DNA of 64,000 nt from NCBI RefSeq assembly GCF_004792295.1, contig NZ_SRRY01000001.1, forward strand, positions 289,501 to 353,500, written 5' to 3'. The translations under genes and the position numbers were made by a program. Positions 27,649 through 36,743 of the stretch are shown one piece after another (positions within the stretch are counted from its first letter, which is position 1; every line of letters starts with the position of its first letter). The stretch comes from Pseudoalteromonas sp. MEBiC 03607 (GTDB lineage: Bacteria > Pseudomonadota > Gammaproteobacteria > Enterobacterales > Alteromonadaceae). The notes under the pieces were generated by a model, which was not told the origin of the DNA, made no database searches, and was given only the letters and a program-made list of their open reading frames with translations.

Positions 27649-27693
27649 GAATACAGTTAATGCGACATTATGCCGCATTGGCAATACAGTTAA
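27649..27693. promoter_or_regulatory. Direct repeats flanking an inverted repeat upstream of the PepSY gene
   Basis: AATACAGTTAA occurs twice (27650-27660 and 27683-27693), 33 bp apart (three helical turns). Between them AATGCG and CGCATT form a 6-bp inverted repeat. The arrangement sits 42 to 86 bp upstream of the PepSY start and could be a regulator binding array. The regulator is unknown. Confidence 0.4.
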
Positions 27694-27734
27694 ACAACCT
27701 AAAATAGCTCCCATACAACAATAATAACGGAGTA

Positions 27735-28463
27735 ATGATGAATAAACGCATGTTCAAATATGCTCGAAAAGGGCATAAATGGCTTGGCTATCTGCTAGCC
27801 ATTCAGCTACTTCTATGGCTATCGGGAGGCTTAGTAATGAGTTCACTCCCCCTCGAAAAAGTGCATGGTAAACATTTAGCAAAACGCAGTTTAGATAATC
27901 CATTTATGATAGCCGATTACACAGCATCAGTTGATCGGATAACCGCCCAATTTCAACAAATAAAAGCGATTAACTATAGTCACTTTTTAAATGCACCAAT
28001 CATTGAAGTTACTACTGAGCAAAGCACTGTCAGCTTTAATGGTCATACTGGAGCTATCATGGCAAAACCCAGTGAGGCTGAAATTATCGCGAACGCCAAA
28101 GCACACTTACTGATTGATGCCAATGTTTTGCAAGTACAGCAATTAAAACAAGGCCCCCGCGAAGCTGCCCATAAACAAAACATATGGCAAGTTCGTTTCG
28201 ATGATTGGCTTGCGACAACCATATATTTAGACAGCCAAAACGGTAAAGTCATCACTGTACGCAGCACCCTGTGGCGTATTTTCGACTTTTTCTGGATGCT
28301 GCATATTATGGATTACGACGAGCGAGAAAACTTTAATAACCCACTGCTTATCAGCTTCTCAGCCACCAGCGTGCTGTTTTGTATTACCGGAATTATTTTG
28401 TTACTGCAAAACGTTCGTATAAAGCGTAAAAAACCAGCTACACGTGTTGGTCTATCAAAATAG
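27735..28463 (+). CDS. PepSY domain membrane protein
   Basis: A 242-aa protein with an N-terminal helix (WLGYLLAIQLLLWLSGGLVM), a periplasmic region holding PepSY-type strands (TTEQSTVSFNGHTGAIMAKP, IWQVRFDDWLATTIYLDSQNGKV) and a C-terminal helix (SATSVLFCITGIILLL). This layout is shared with the PepSY-associated membrane proteins often linked to siderophore uptake or flavin-based reduction. No such partner lies nearby, so the role is open. Its 3' end overlaps the convergent VOC gene by 26 bp. Confidence 0.8.
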   Translation: MMNKRMFKYARKGHKWLGYLLAIQLLLWLSGGLVMSSLPLEKVHGKHLAKRSLDNPFMIADYTASVDRITAQFQQIKAINYSHFLNAPIIEVTTEQSTVSFNGHTGAIMAKPSEAEIIANAKAHLLIDANVLQVQQLKQGPREAAHKQNIWQVRFDDWLATTIYLDSQNGKVITVRSTLWRIFDFFWMLHIMDYDERENFNNPLLISFSATSVLFCITGIILLLQNVRIKRKKPATRVGLSK

Positions 28464-28791
28464 GGTTGCCATCTGGGTCGGTGATAATAAAGCTCGCTTC
28501 ACCGGCCTTTTGTATTGCTAAACCTTGCTGCTGAAAATGCAGAGCTAATTGCTCAAAAGTAGCAAACTCAGCTAACGTTTTAGCATTTTGATCCCAACCG
28601 GGGTTAAAGGTCAGCATGGTTTTATCAAACATTCCTTGAAACAAACCAATTAAATGTTCACCGTTTTTCATAATTAGCCAATGCTGCTCTATTTCGCCGG
28701 CAAACTCTTTAAAACCCAGCTTTTCATAAAACAGCTTAGAGGCATGGATATCTTTTACATTTAAACTCACAGAAAAAGCACCTAGTAACAT
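28438..28791 (-). CDS. VOC family (glyoxalase-like) protein
   Basis: A 117-aa protein with the vicinal-oxygen-chelate fold: FSVSLNVKDIHASKLFYEKLGF at the start, MKNGEHLIGLFQG in the middle and the closing FIITDPDGNPILIDQH with the usual acid ligand region. Such proteins include glyoxalase I-like enzymes and antibiotic-binding proteins. Specific function cannot be assigned. The gene is convergent with the PepSY gene and overlaps it by 26 bp. Confidence 0.85.
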   Translation of the reverse strand: MLLGAFSVSLNVKDIHASKLFYEKLGFKEFAGEIEQHWLIMKNGEHLIGLFQGMFDKTMLTFNPGWDQNAKTLAEFATFEQLALHFQQQGLAIQKAGEASFIITDPDGNPILIDQHV

Positions 28792-28906
28792 AGTAGTAAT
28801 TCCTTTAATGAAAACGGCCTAACAACTATAGCTGAGTTGAAAAACTTTTCCTTTTAGAATAGTCACTCTAAAATGAGCTTTCCTGTAGTTCACTGATGTG
28901 ATTGTT

Positions 28907-29560
28907 ATGCGTTTATTTCTCTACTTTACCCTTTGTTTAATAATCAATTTCTCTGTAAATGCAGAGCAATTTTCAAGCTTTTCTAGTGCCAAAAAGCACT
29001 TAATAAAAACCCTACCAGACGATAGTAAAAGCCTTTACTGTGGATGTGACATAAAACGCCAAGGTAAGAAACTTGTACCAGATCCTAATGGATGTGGCTA
29101 TATACCTCGAAATGCAATGACACGTTCAGGCAAAGAAAATGTTCGCGCAAAACGAATTGAGTGGGAGCACATAGTACCTGCGTGGGAATTTGGCCATCAG
29201 TTACAATGTTGGCAAAACGGCGGACGCAAAAATTGCCGAAAAGTCAGCGAAAAGTTCCGAAAAATGGAAGCTGATATCAATAATCTGGCACCTGCAATAG
29301 GTGAAATCAACGCTGATCGCTCGAATTTTCGCTATGGAATGGTCACATCCCATAGTCCTAAATACGGTGCTTGTCCTATTAAAATAGATTTTAAGCAACG
29401 GGTGTTTGAGCCTCCTATTTATGCACGAAAACGTATCGCTGATGCCTATTTCTACATGCAGCAAACCTACGGATTAAAAATTTCAAATAAACAACGACAG
29501 CTATTCGAGGCATGGCAACGACTTGAAGTGGCTCAAGTAAATGACCGTAAAGCACTCTAG
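28907..29560 (+). CDS. endA: Secreted or periplasmic endonuclease I
   Basis: The ATG at 28907 gives a good signal peptide (RLFLYFTLCLIINFSVNA); a GTG 9 bases upstream is the other option. The mature domain has the beta-beta-alpha-metal nuclease core RIEWEHIVPAWEFG with the catalytic His, and the NNLAPAIGEINADRSN block that contributes metal ligands. Several Cys residues support disulfides. The family (EndA, Dns, Vvn) degrades extracellular or periplasmic DNA, used for nutrients or as a barrier to uptake. Confidence 0.93.
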   Translation: MRLFLYFTLCLIINFSVNAEQFSSFSSAKKHLIKTLPDDSKSLYCGCDIKRQGKKLVPDPNGCGYIPRNAMTRSGKENVRAKRIEWEHIVPAWEFGHQLQCWQNGGRKNCRKVSEKFRKMEADINNLAPAIGEINADRSNFRYGMVTSHSPKYGACPIKIDFKQRVFEPPIYARKRIADAYFYMQQTYGLKISNKQRQLFEAWQRLEVAQVNDRKAL

Positions 29561-29660
29561 TTTAGAGCAATAATGTTCATAAAAAAGGGGCGGCTATCTA
29601 TTGCTATGGGCTATAGTTATTGATACGTTTTAAGCAAATATTTACAGGAAAGTAATTCAT

Positions 29661-31286
29661 ATGTTTAATTGTAATAAACTTGCTCCAGCGGTGTTTTTGG
29701 CAGTGTCTGGCTTCTCTTTAACAGGGTGCGGAGGAGGAAGTGGCTCGTCTGATAGTACAACTAATCCGCCACCGCCAACAACTTCTGAGCCATCTTGGAC
29801 GGCAGGAGTTTTCGCCCCATCAAGTGAATTTAAAAACCAATGTGCGGTTCCTCGAACAGGCAATGACCCTTACAATAATAATAGGCCTTACCCAGATACT
29901 GCTGGCAGTGAGTTTACAGAAAAAATGTGGTTACGTTCATGGAGTGATGAAACTTACCTTTGGTACGATGAGATTGAAGATAACGACCCAGACAACTTCA
30001 ACTCTGTCGCCGCTTATTTTGCGCAATTAAAAACATATCAAACAACTGACTCAGGGGCATATAAAGATAACTTCCACTTCAGTCGCCCAACCGAAGAGTA
30101 CTATAAAGAAGCACAATCAGGCGTGGTTTCTGGCTACGGTATTAACTGGGCATTTTTAAGCAATGTCCCCCCTCGTGAATTACGTATTGCTTATTTAGAA
30201 GATGATTCACCAGCTAAAAATGTCGGATTACAGCGCGGTGATACTATTTTAATGGTCGACGGCGTTAGTATTAACACTAATACCCAAGAAGGCGTAGATA
30301 TTTTAAATGAAGCGCTTTTTGGACCAACAGCGGGTGATTCGCATAACTTTGTTGTGCGCAGTAACGATGGCAGTGAAAAATCATTCACACTTGTAGCGGG
30401 CAATATCGCGCAAACACCTGTTCAGAATGTTAATACCATCACTACCGCCAATGGTACAAAAGTCGGCTATATGCAATTTAATAGTTTTATTAGTATTGCT
30501 CAACCAGAGCTGATAAGCGCTGTTAACAAGTTTAAAAGCGATAACATTGACGAGCTAGTAATTGACTTTAGGTATAATGGTGGCGGCTTATTAGCGTTAT
30601 CATCTCAGCTTGCTTACATGGTTGCCGGCCCAGCTAATACTGATGACTATTACTACTATCAAACCATCAAAAACGACAAGCAACCACAAGAGGCTCCTTA
30701 CCCATTTATTGACCGTGAAATAGATTACTCTACATTTCAAACAACCAATAGCAGACTTCCTGATCTCAACTTATCTAAAGTATATGTACTAAGTACAGCA
30801 GGAACTTGTTCTGCGTCAGAAGCGTTTATAAATGGTTTAAAAGGTATAGATGCAGAAGTCGTACTTATTGGTGATACGACCTGCGGCAAGCCTTATGGCT
30901 TTACACCCACTCATAATTGCGCCACTACTTACTACACTATCCAATTCTCTGGAGCTAATGATAAAGGCTTTGGGGAATATGCTGACGGTTTTAAACCAAC
31001 TCCTTCACCTCAGTTTGATGCAGATGTTAAAGGTTGTGTAGTTGCTGATGATTTTGATAACAAACTAGGTGATACACAAGAACGCTTATTTTCAACAGCA
31101 ATACATCATATTGAGAATGGCAGCTGTCCAATTGTTGTACAAACAAATAACATCAAACAACCAAGCTTTGCCTCTCAAGCAGAACAAGCCAGTGGAATCC
31201 CACTTTCTTATAAACAACCGCTTTATAAGGAAAACATGGACTTAACACGTCCATCTCCGGCTAAGGACGACAACAATGAACAATAA
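29661..31286 (+). CDS. S41 family C-terminal-processing-like peptidase, lipoprotein
   Basis: The 541-aa product begins with a lipoprotein signal (LAVSGFSLTGCGGG) and a Ser/Thr/Pro-rich spacer. A PDZ domain (about 160-240, LEDDSPAKNVGLQRGDTILMVDG) and an S41 protease domain follow, with VIDFRYNGGG, the nucleophile region STAGTCSASEAFINGL (Ser of CSASE) and the general base Lys in TTCGKPYGF. Multiple Cys residues suggest disulfides. It probably works at the outer membrane on peptide or protein substrates. A second small lipoprotein gene starts within its last codons. Confidence 0.9.
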   Translation: MFNCNKLAPAVFLAVSGFSLTGCGGGSGSSDSTTNPPPPTTSEPSWTAGVFAPSSEFKNQCAVPRTGNDPYNNNRPYPDTAGSEFTEKMWLRSWSDETYLWYDEIEDNDPDNFNSVAAYFAQLKTYQTTDSGAYKDNFHFSRPTEEYYKEAQSGVVSGYGINWAFLSNVPPRELRIAYLEDDSPAKNVGLQRGDTILMVDGVSINTNTQEGVDILNEALFGPTAGDSHNFVVRSNDGSEKSFTLVAGNIAQTPVQNVNTITTANGTKVGYMQFNSFISIAQPELISAVNKFKSDNIDELVIDFRYNGGGLLALSSQLAYMVAGPANTDDYYYYQTIKNDKQPQEAPYPFIDREIDYSTFQTTNSRLPDLNLSKVYVLSTAGTCSASEAFINGLKGIDAEVVLIGDTTCGKPYGFTPTHNCATTYYTIQFSGANDKGFGEYADGFKPTPSPQFDADVKGCVVADDFDNKLGDTQERLFSTAIHHIENGSCPIVVQTNNIKQPSFASQAEQASGIPLSYKQPLYKENMDLTRPSPAKDDNNEQ

Positions 31287-31650
31287 AGCACTTTTCACTT
31301 GCGCACTATTAGTGAGTTTAACGGGCTGTAAAAGCACCCAAGCAGGGGAGCCACAAAACGCCACGTTAACGCGCGTAAATCCTGGCGTAATCACTGAAAT
31401 ACAACAAGCGATTCAATCAGCTAAAGGGGGCCCATTGGTTACTTTAGCTGATAACGTGTTTACTAAAAGTGCTGAACTATTGATAGATCATGGGACAAAT
31501 AAAGGGCCCGATGGATTGCCAATTATGGGGGCGCATAGTATCCCTTCAGAAAAATTTGTGCTGCAAAAAATGGGTGAACAGTGTTTGCTCTATTACCCAA
31601 AAAAAGAGCTGCGAGTACCACTACCGAATGTAGAATGTGAAGCAGAATAG
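31276..31650 (+). CDS. Small lipoprotein of unknown function
   Basis: A 124-aa protein with lipobox LVSLTGCKS near residue 18. The mature part has a region ITEIQQAIQSAKGGPLVTLADNVFTKSAELLI and a closing Cys pair (EQCLLYYP, NVECEAE). It overlaps the S41 peptidase gene by 11 bp, suggesting translational coupling and a possible partnership. A strong terminator follows. No family is recognised. Confidence 0.75.
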   Translation: MNNKALFTCALLVSLTGCKSTQAGEPQNATLTRVNPGVITEIQQAIQSAKGGPLVTLADNVFTKSAELLIDHGTNKGPDGLPIMGAHSIPSEKFVLQKMGEQCLLYYPKKELRVPLPNVECEAE

Positions 31651-31658
31651 ACAATAAT

Positions 31659-31685
31659 GGCGCAGTGACCCACTGCGCCTTTCGT
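31659..31685 (+). terminator. Rho-independent terminator after the S41 peptidase/lipoprotein pair
   Basis: Perfect 9-bp stem GGCGCAGTG / CACTGCGCC with ACC loop, followed by TTTCGTTGTTTT. Confidence 0.8.
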
Positions 31686-31689
31686 TGTT

Positions 31690-32853
31690 TTATAACTGTT
31701 GATGAGGGCCAAACACCTCATAATGAATTCGCTCACTTGCAACCCCTAAACTAAGTAGCTGCTCTTTTATCATTGCCATAAATGCCATTGGACCACATAG
31801 GTAAAAGTCACCTTTACTAATTGGTAAGCTAGCAGCAATGTGATTTACATCCATCAAGCCCGCAAAATCTCCCCCCTTGCCATCTTTAAACCAAGTAACA
31901 AAATGTAATGAAGCGTGCGCTTGCTGTTGTTTTAATAAATACTCTTTAAAGGCAAACTGCGTCTCACTGTCACAAGCATGCAGGTAATGAATTGGCTGGT
32001 TATGTTGATTACTTAATAATGTCTCGAGTATTGCCATCATTGGGGTTTGACCAACACCTGCCGAAATCAACACGACAGGAAAATCAATTTCGCGAAGCAC
32101 AAAGTCTCCCGCAGGAGGGTAAACCTCTACCTCATCTCCCTCTGCTAAGCTATGTAAGTAATTAGATACTAAGCCTTCTTTTTTCACGCTAATTCGATAA
32201 TTTCGACCGTTACTTTGTTGCGACAATGAGTATTGCCTAACTTGAGTTAAGTTGCTGTTTGCTGGCGTTACTTTTATCCCTAAATATTGACCCGGTAAAT
32301 ACGCCACAACAGGTTTTGCATCGACAGGTGTTAATGTAAAACTACATATCTGCGCTGATTCCATCCGTTTTTCTGTAATGGTGAAAGTACGGGTACCGAA
32401 CCAGCCTCCCGGCGCCTTTTTGGTCGTTTGGTATAACGCCATCTCTTCGGTGATACATACATCCGCTAATAAAGAATAAGCTTCACGCCATGCGTACTCG
32501 ACCTCAGGGGTAAATTGCTCAGGCAGTAACTCTTTTAAAGTTGCAATCAAATGCCCACCAACAATAGGGTAATGCTCTGGCAAAATATGATAGCTGGTGT
32601 GTTTGTGATTAATGCGCGCAAGCGCTCCTTTTAACACTGCCAAGTTATCAATATTTGCAGCATAGGCCGCCAAAGCATTAAACAACGCGAATTGCTGAGT
32701 GCCCGATTGCTGATGTGTCATATTAAAAATATTTTTAAGCTCTGGGTTGTAGCTAAACATACGATCATAAAAATACTCAGTCACTTGAGGTCCTGCTTGC
32801 GCAAGCAAAGGCAAAGTACTTTTAACAATCTGGATCGTTTTTTCAGATAACAT
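31690..32853 (-). CDS. hmp: Nitric oxide dioxygenase (flavohemoprotein) Hmp
   Basis: Hmp turns NO into nitrate using O2 and NAD(P)H. The 387-aa protein has an N-terminal globin domain, with proximal His near KHTSYHILPEHY and the VGGHLIATLKE helix. An FAD-binding reductase domain follows (VRQYSLSQ, YLPGQYLGIKV), then an NAD(P)-binding domain (VLISAGVGQTPMMAILE, FYLCGPMAFM). Length is close to the E. coli protein (396). It follows nnrS by 20 bp and is likely under the same NorR/sigma-54 promoter. Confidence 0.96.
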   Translation of the reverse strand: MLSEKTIQIVKSTLPLLAQAGPQVTEYFYDRMFSYNPELKNIFNMTHQQSGTQQFALFNALAAYAANIDNLAVLKGALARINHKHTSYHILPEHYPIVGGHLIATLKELLPEQFTPEVEYAWREAYSLLADVCITEEMALYQTTKKAPGGWFGTRTFTITEKRMESAQICSFTLTPVDAKPVVAYLPGQYLGIKVTPANSNLTQVRQYSLSQQSNGRNYRISVKKEGLVSNYLHSLAEGDEVEVYPPAGDFVLREIDFPVVLISAGVGQTPMMAILETLLSNQHNQPIHYLHACDSETQFAFKEYLLKQQQAHASLHFVTWFKDGKGGDFAGLMDVNHIAASLPISKGDFYLCGPMAFMAMIKEQLLSLGVASERIHYEVFGPHQQL

Positions 32854-32873
32854 AGTTTTTCCTATTGGAGAGA

Positions 32874-34106
32874 TTAACCGCGGCGACCATCAACACGACG
32901 ATTGACTAAAATGGGCGCACAATGAAATAAAAATAAGCTAAAGCCAGCAATCCAAAGCAACGCACTTAACTGCCATGCAAGGTGATGACCTAAATAAACG
33001 GGAAGTAACGAACGTACAATGGCAGCTAACGCAATGAGTAAAAATGCCAAACTAATAAACGCAGGGGCTTGTAATATGCGCCCTGTGTGACCATGAGAGA
33101 CACGTACCATCATGGCGATGATCATTAAACCGATGGTGCCAACAGTGATCAGATGAAGCGCGTCTTTGAATAAGATAATAGGGCTGAAATAACTGAGCGC
33201 GACGAGTATTAAACCAACCGATAAAGCCCAATAAGCCACATGTAATGACCATAGCAAAGGCACTTTTAGAATGCCTTTATGCCACCACAAAACACACCGG
33301 GCTGAATGTAAACAAGCAAGCCAAGCAAAAACCCAACCAGTACTCATTGCGCTAAAAAATAGCTGACTCATAAAGAACCATGCAATGGCGAACAATGAGC
33401 TAAATAGGACTAATTTATCGAGCTTGGGGATTCTAACTTGTTCACTTAAGTTAAGACCGCGCGCGGTAAAAAATGGCACAACTCGCCCAGCGACAACACC
33501 AACCAGCAGCGTCATGATAAGTACACCAGTATCAACAACCCCCAGTGCCAGCGACATTTTATTAAGCACAACTAAGCTCAAAAAAATCACATTGAGTGCA
33601 CAGAGCAAAGATGCGATGACAATAAATAAATAGTTATGGCGGCTTTTCGCCTGTATCAGCATGTCAGCTAAAATAACAATTCCAGCCAGCCACCAAACGA
33701 GTTGTAATGCACTTACAATATAAAGGTTTAGCTGCTCGTACCCTGCAATATCAATAAAAAAACTAAGTCGTGCAGCAAGCCAAATTATGCTCAGCAAACA
33801 GAGCTTAATGCCACTTACACTCGGCACGCCTGTCCAAGTTTGTGCGGCGGTGAGCAAAAAGCCCATAGCAACGACCCCTGCAAAGCCAAACAGCATTTCG
33901 TGGGCATGCCAAAGTGTTGCGGGCATTGTTAGGTGCCACTGTGCATAACCCGCCAAGACTAAAAACCAGTAACTCATTGCAAACACAGCTAAGGCACCCG
34001 CTGCCAAGAAAAAAGGCCGAAATGCTAATGCCCATAACGGCCACTGGCTGAGTTGATAAAATTTGATTTTAGCTGGCATAGGTTCAGTTAAATTAATGAC
34101 TTTCAT
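32874..34106 (-). CDS. nnrS: NnrS family nitric-oxide-response membrane protein
   Basis: NnrS is a heme- and copper-containing membrane protein that protects cells from NO-induced iron stress. The 410-aa product has about 12 membrane segments and the family signatures WALAFRPFFLAAG near the N-terminus, ATLWHAHEMLFGFAG with conserved His, GRVVPFFTARGL, and TVGTIGLMIIAMMVRVSHGHTGR (in pieces). It heads the nnrS-hmp operon. A sigma-54-type promoter sits 33-48 bp upstream and norR is divergent. Confidence 0.95.
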   Translation of the reverse strand: MKVINLTEPMPAKIKFYQLSQWPLWALAFRPFFLAAGALAVFAMSYWFLVLAGYAQWHLTMPATLWHAHEMLFGFAGVVAMGFLLTAAQTWTGVPSVSGIKLCLLSIIWLAARLSFFIDIAGYEQLNLYIVSALQLVWWLAGIVILADMLIQAKSRHNYLFIVIASLLCALNVIFLSLVVLNKMSLALGVVDTGVLIMTLLVGVVAGRVVPFFTARGLNLSEQVRIPKLDKLVLFSSLFAIAWFFMSQLFFSAMSTGWVFAWLACLHSARCVLWWHKGILKVPLLWSLHVAYWALSVGLILVALSYFSPIILFKDALHLITVGTIGLMIIAMMVRVSHGHTGRILQAPAFISLAFLLIALAAIVRSLLPVYLGHHLAWQLSALLWIAGFSLFLFHCAPILVNRRVDGRRG

Positions 34107-34138
34107 TAGTGCTCTCAGGGTTTAATTTCCCTAGCTAA

Positions 34139-34154
34139 TGCACAGTTCAAGCCA
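34139..34154 (-). promoter_or_regulatory. Sigma-54 promoter of nnrS-hmp
   Basis: Read on the minus strand: TGGCTTGAACTGTGCA. GG and GC are separated as in the -24/-12 consensus (TGGCAC-N5-TTGCA). Expected start of transcription is near 34128, 22 bp before the nnrS start. NorR-type enhancer sites lie upstream at about -85 and -129. Confidence 0.75.
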
Positions 34155-34207
34155 GAAATAAAAACCATTAAATATCAGGCAATTAAACTTTAATGCTTGA
34201 TAAAAAA

Positions 34208-34218
34208 GTCAAAATGAC
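34208..34218. promoter_or_regulatory. NorR-type enhancer site, promoter-proximal
   Basis: GTCAAAATGAC fits the NorR core GT-N7-AC and is palindromic apart from the centre. Its centre is about 85 bp upstream of the predicted nnrS start of transcription, a typical distance for a sigma-54 activator. Confidence 0.7.
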
Positions 34219-34251
34219 ACACCATTAAAAACATCAAAAAAACACATTCAG

Positions 34252-34262
34252 GTCAAATTGAC
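34252..34262. promoter_or_regulatory. NorR-type enhancer site, abutting the norR start codon
   Basis: GTCAAATTGAC is a second GT-N7-AC palindrome, 44 bp (about four helical turns) from the first and directly before the norR ATG. Binding here could both activate nnrS-hmp and repress norR. It leaves little room for a ribosome binding site. Confidence 0.65.
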
Positions 34263-35825
34263 ATGGCGCTCAAAAAATCCCTTCTTGATGTTGCTCTTGC
34301 CCTTACCAAGGCAAGCAGAGTTGATCATAATTTCAGTTATTTGTTGAGTTGCATTAATGATTGGCTTGAATGTGATGCCGTTGCCTTGTTATTGAAACAA
34401 GGTGATGTGTTAAAGCCCGTAGCCCAGCATGGATTGTCGGACGATACGTTAGGAAGACGCTTTAAAATAGCAGAGCATCCTCGCTTATTTGAAATATGCC
34501 GTGGCAGTGAGCCGCTTAAATTTGCCAAAGATTGTGGCCTACCCGATCCCTACGATGGTTTATTACAAAGCCAGCATGGAGACTTTCCTGTTCATGCCTG
34601 CATGGGTGTGCCGCTGCAGAGCAGCAAAGACAACACTGAATTACTCGGTGTTTTAACCTTTGATAGTTTAGATGAACATGCCTTTGACGCTTTAACAGTG
34701 AACGAGCTCAATCAACTAAAACAGCTAGCAGCAGGCTATGTTGATCATGCCCTAACCTTGCAGCATCTTATGCAACACGCACAGCACAGTCATCAAGTTG
34801 CACAACAGCTTAATCTTGAAGCGCTAACACGAGAAGGTGTCGAAATTATTGGCAATAGCCAAGCAATGCAGACCCTTAAAAATGATATCCAGCTCGTAGC
34901 TGCCTCAGAATTTAGCGTATTGATACAAGGCGACACAGGCGTCGGTAAAGAGCTGGTTGCACGCAATATCCATTTAAACTCAAAACGCCGTGATATGCCG
35001 TTGATCCACTTAAACTGCGCATCATTACCAGAGAACTTAGCCGAAAGTGAATTTTTTGGTCATAGTAAAGGCGCGTTTACTGGCGCACATACTGCGCGCC
35101 AGGGTAAGTTTCAACTTGCCGATGGCGGCACGCTATTTCTAGATGAAATCGGCGAGCTTCCGCTTGCGATGCAAAGTAAGTTATTGCGCGTTTTACAAAG
35201 TGGTGAAGTACAAACGGTGGGAGAAGACCAAAGCCGTTATGTCGATGTTAGAGTGATTGCAGCAACCAACCGAAACTTAAAACAAGAAGTCGCTGCAGGA
35301 CGCTTTCGTGCAGACCTTTATCACCGATTAAGCGTCTACCCATTGCATGTTGCACCATTAAAAGAGCGCGACAACGATGTTATTTTACTGGCAGGCTTTT
35401 TTGTTGAACAAACGTCTAAAAAACTAGGGATTAAACAACTTAAGCTAAGTAGCGATACACAATTACTGCTGCGCCAATATAATTGGCCGGGCAATGTGAG
35501 AGAGCTTGAACATGTGATCAGCCGCGCAGCACTCAAAGCCAAGCAACAGCAATGGCAACAAAGCATTGTTACTATTGAGCCTGAGCATTGTGATATTGCT
35601 AAAACAGCGGTTGCAACACCAAGTCCAATTGCTGTTAACGAACAAAAAACCGCTCGCTTATCGCTGAAAGAGGCAACCGATGCGTTTAGCTATCAGTTGA
35701 TTATGCAACAGCTTGAGTTAAATAACCTCAACTGGGCAGCCACAGCACGCAGCTTAAGCGTTGATAGAGCCAACCTTGTGCGCCTAGCCAAACGGCTAGG
35801 CATTAGCGTTAAAAAGTCTGTTTAA
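34263..35825 (+). CDS. norR: Nitric oxide-responsive sigma-54 activator NorR
   Basis: The 520-aa protein has an N-terminal GAF domain that binds NO at a non-heme iron. The AAA+ domain has Walker A GDTGVGKE, the sigma-54 contact loop GAFTGA, Walker B GGTLFLDEIGEL and the R-finger region AATNRNLKQEV. A Fis-type helix-turn-helix lies at the C-terminus (NWAATARSLSVDRANLVRLAKRLGI). It is divergent from nnrS-hmp, its evident target. The 3' end overlaps the convergent LysR gene by 4 bp. Confidence 0.95.
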   Translation: MALKKSLLDVALALTKASRVDHNFSYLLSCINDWLECDAVALLLKQGDVLKPVAQHGLSDDTLGRRFKIAEHPRLFEICRGSEPLKFAKDCGLPDPYDGLLQSQHGDFPVHACMGVPLQSSKDNTELLGVLTFDSLDEHAFDALTVNELNQLKQLAAGYVDHALTLQHLMQHAQHSHQVAQQLNLEALTREGVEIIGNSQAMQTLKNDIQLVAASEFSVLIQGDTGVGKELVARNIHLNSKRRDMPLIHLNCASLPENLAESEFFGHSKGAFTGAHTARQGKFQLADGGTLFLDEIGELPLAMQSKLLRVLQSGEVQTVGEDQSRYVDVRVIAATNRNLKQEVAAGRFRADLYHRLSVYPLHVAPLKERDNDVILLAGFFVEQTSKKLGIKQLKLSSDTQLLLRQYNWPGNVRELEHVISRAALKAKQQQWQQSIVTIEPEHCDIAKTAVATPSPIAVNEQKTARLSLKEATDAFSYQLIMQQLELNNLNWAATARSLSVDRANLVRLAKRLGISVKKSV

Positions 35826-36715
35826 GCTTTTAACGCTTTAAAATACGCTTTTAAAAGCTGACTAAATGCTTGTACTTTGGCTGTGCGATGCACCAAGTGA
35901 TGTGTCACCAGCCAAAGGTCTGTTGGCCAGTTTAGCTCTTTAGGAAGCACTGGAAGCAGATCAGGGTATTGGCTTGCCACTTCATGCTGTAGACCACCAA
36001 TTCCTAAGCCTCTGACAATCGCCCGTGTTGCTTCTGATGTTTCAGACACCCGCAACTTAATTTGCGCCGGCTCAATGTGCTGATCTACCCATGCAAAATA
36101 AGGGACTTTACCGTTATAGCCAGCCACCCCAGATACAAAACTATGCTGCTGCAACTGCTGAAGGTTTTTTGGCATACCATACTTTTCAATATAGCTCTTA
36201 GAAGCATAAAATCCTGATGAAAGCTCAGCTAAATGCTGGGCAATATAGTCACCTTCGTCAGGGCGAGGGCCCGCTCGCACAGCAATATGCGCTTGACCGT
36301 GATCAAGGCGTAAACGGTTTTGATCAAGAATAACTTCGAGTTGCACTTGCGGGTGCAGACTTTGAAACTGCTCACACACATCGCTCAGCACATCAATAAA
36401 ACCACTGACCGTAGTTAATAATAAACTGCCTCGCAATTGGCTATCTGCAGCAACAATATCGTTATGAAGCTTTTCAAGTTCAGCGTTAATCGATTTCGCA
36501 GTAGCAAACAACTTAGCGCCAATTTCTGTCACTGTATAGCCACGGGCATGGCGGTGGAATAACCGCGCATCAAGGTTATCTTCTAAATTGTTGATTCTTC
36601 TAAGCACTGTGCTGTGATGAACACCTAACGATTCGGCAGCAGCGGTTAACGTGCCGAGTCTTGCCACTTCAAAAGCGACTTTTACATCTTGCCAATCATC
36701 AAATTGAATCGCCAT
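35822..36715 (-). CDS. LysR family transcriptional regulator
   Basis: The ATG at 36715 follows GGAGCCGTT; a longer frame reaches 36742. The 297-aa product has an N-terminal winged HTH (FEVARLGTLTAAAESLGVHHSTVLRRINNLEDNLDARLFHR) seen in pieces, and a C-terminal effector domain. It belongs to the group resembling small LysR proteins with GV(H/S)HSTVxRR. A TGTGC-N6-GCACA dyad lies in its own leader. It is divergent from an NADPH-dependent FMN reductase, which is its probable target. Confidence 0.88.
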   Translation of the reverse strand: MAIQFDDWQDVKVAFEVARLGTLTAAAESLGVHHSTVLRRINNLEDNLDARLFHRHARGYTVTEIGAKLFATAKSINAELEKLHNDIVAADSQLRGSLLLTTVSGFIDVLSDVCEQFQSLHPQVQLEVILDQNRLRLDHGQAHIAVRAGPRPDEGDYIAQHLAELSSGFYASKSYIEKYGMPKNLQQLQQHSFVSGVAGYNGKVPYFAWVDQHIEPAQIKLRVSETSEATRAIVRGLGIGGLQHEVASQYPDLLPVLPKELNWPTDLWLVTHHLVHRTAKVQAFSQLLKAYFKALKA

Positions 36716-36727
36716 AACGGCTCCTTG

Positions 36728-36743
36728 TGTGCATATACGCACA
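36728..36743. promoter_or_regulatory. LysR-type dyad operator between the regulator and FMN reductase
   Basis: TGTGCATATACGCACA: 14 of 16 positions are symmetric (TGTGC-N6-GCACA). It lies 12 bp upstream of the regulator start and about 90 bp from the reductase start, as expected for autorepression with divergent activation. Confidence 0.55.
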
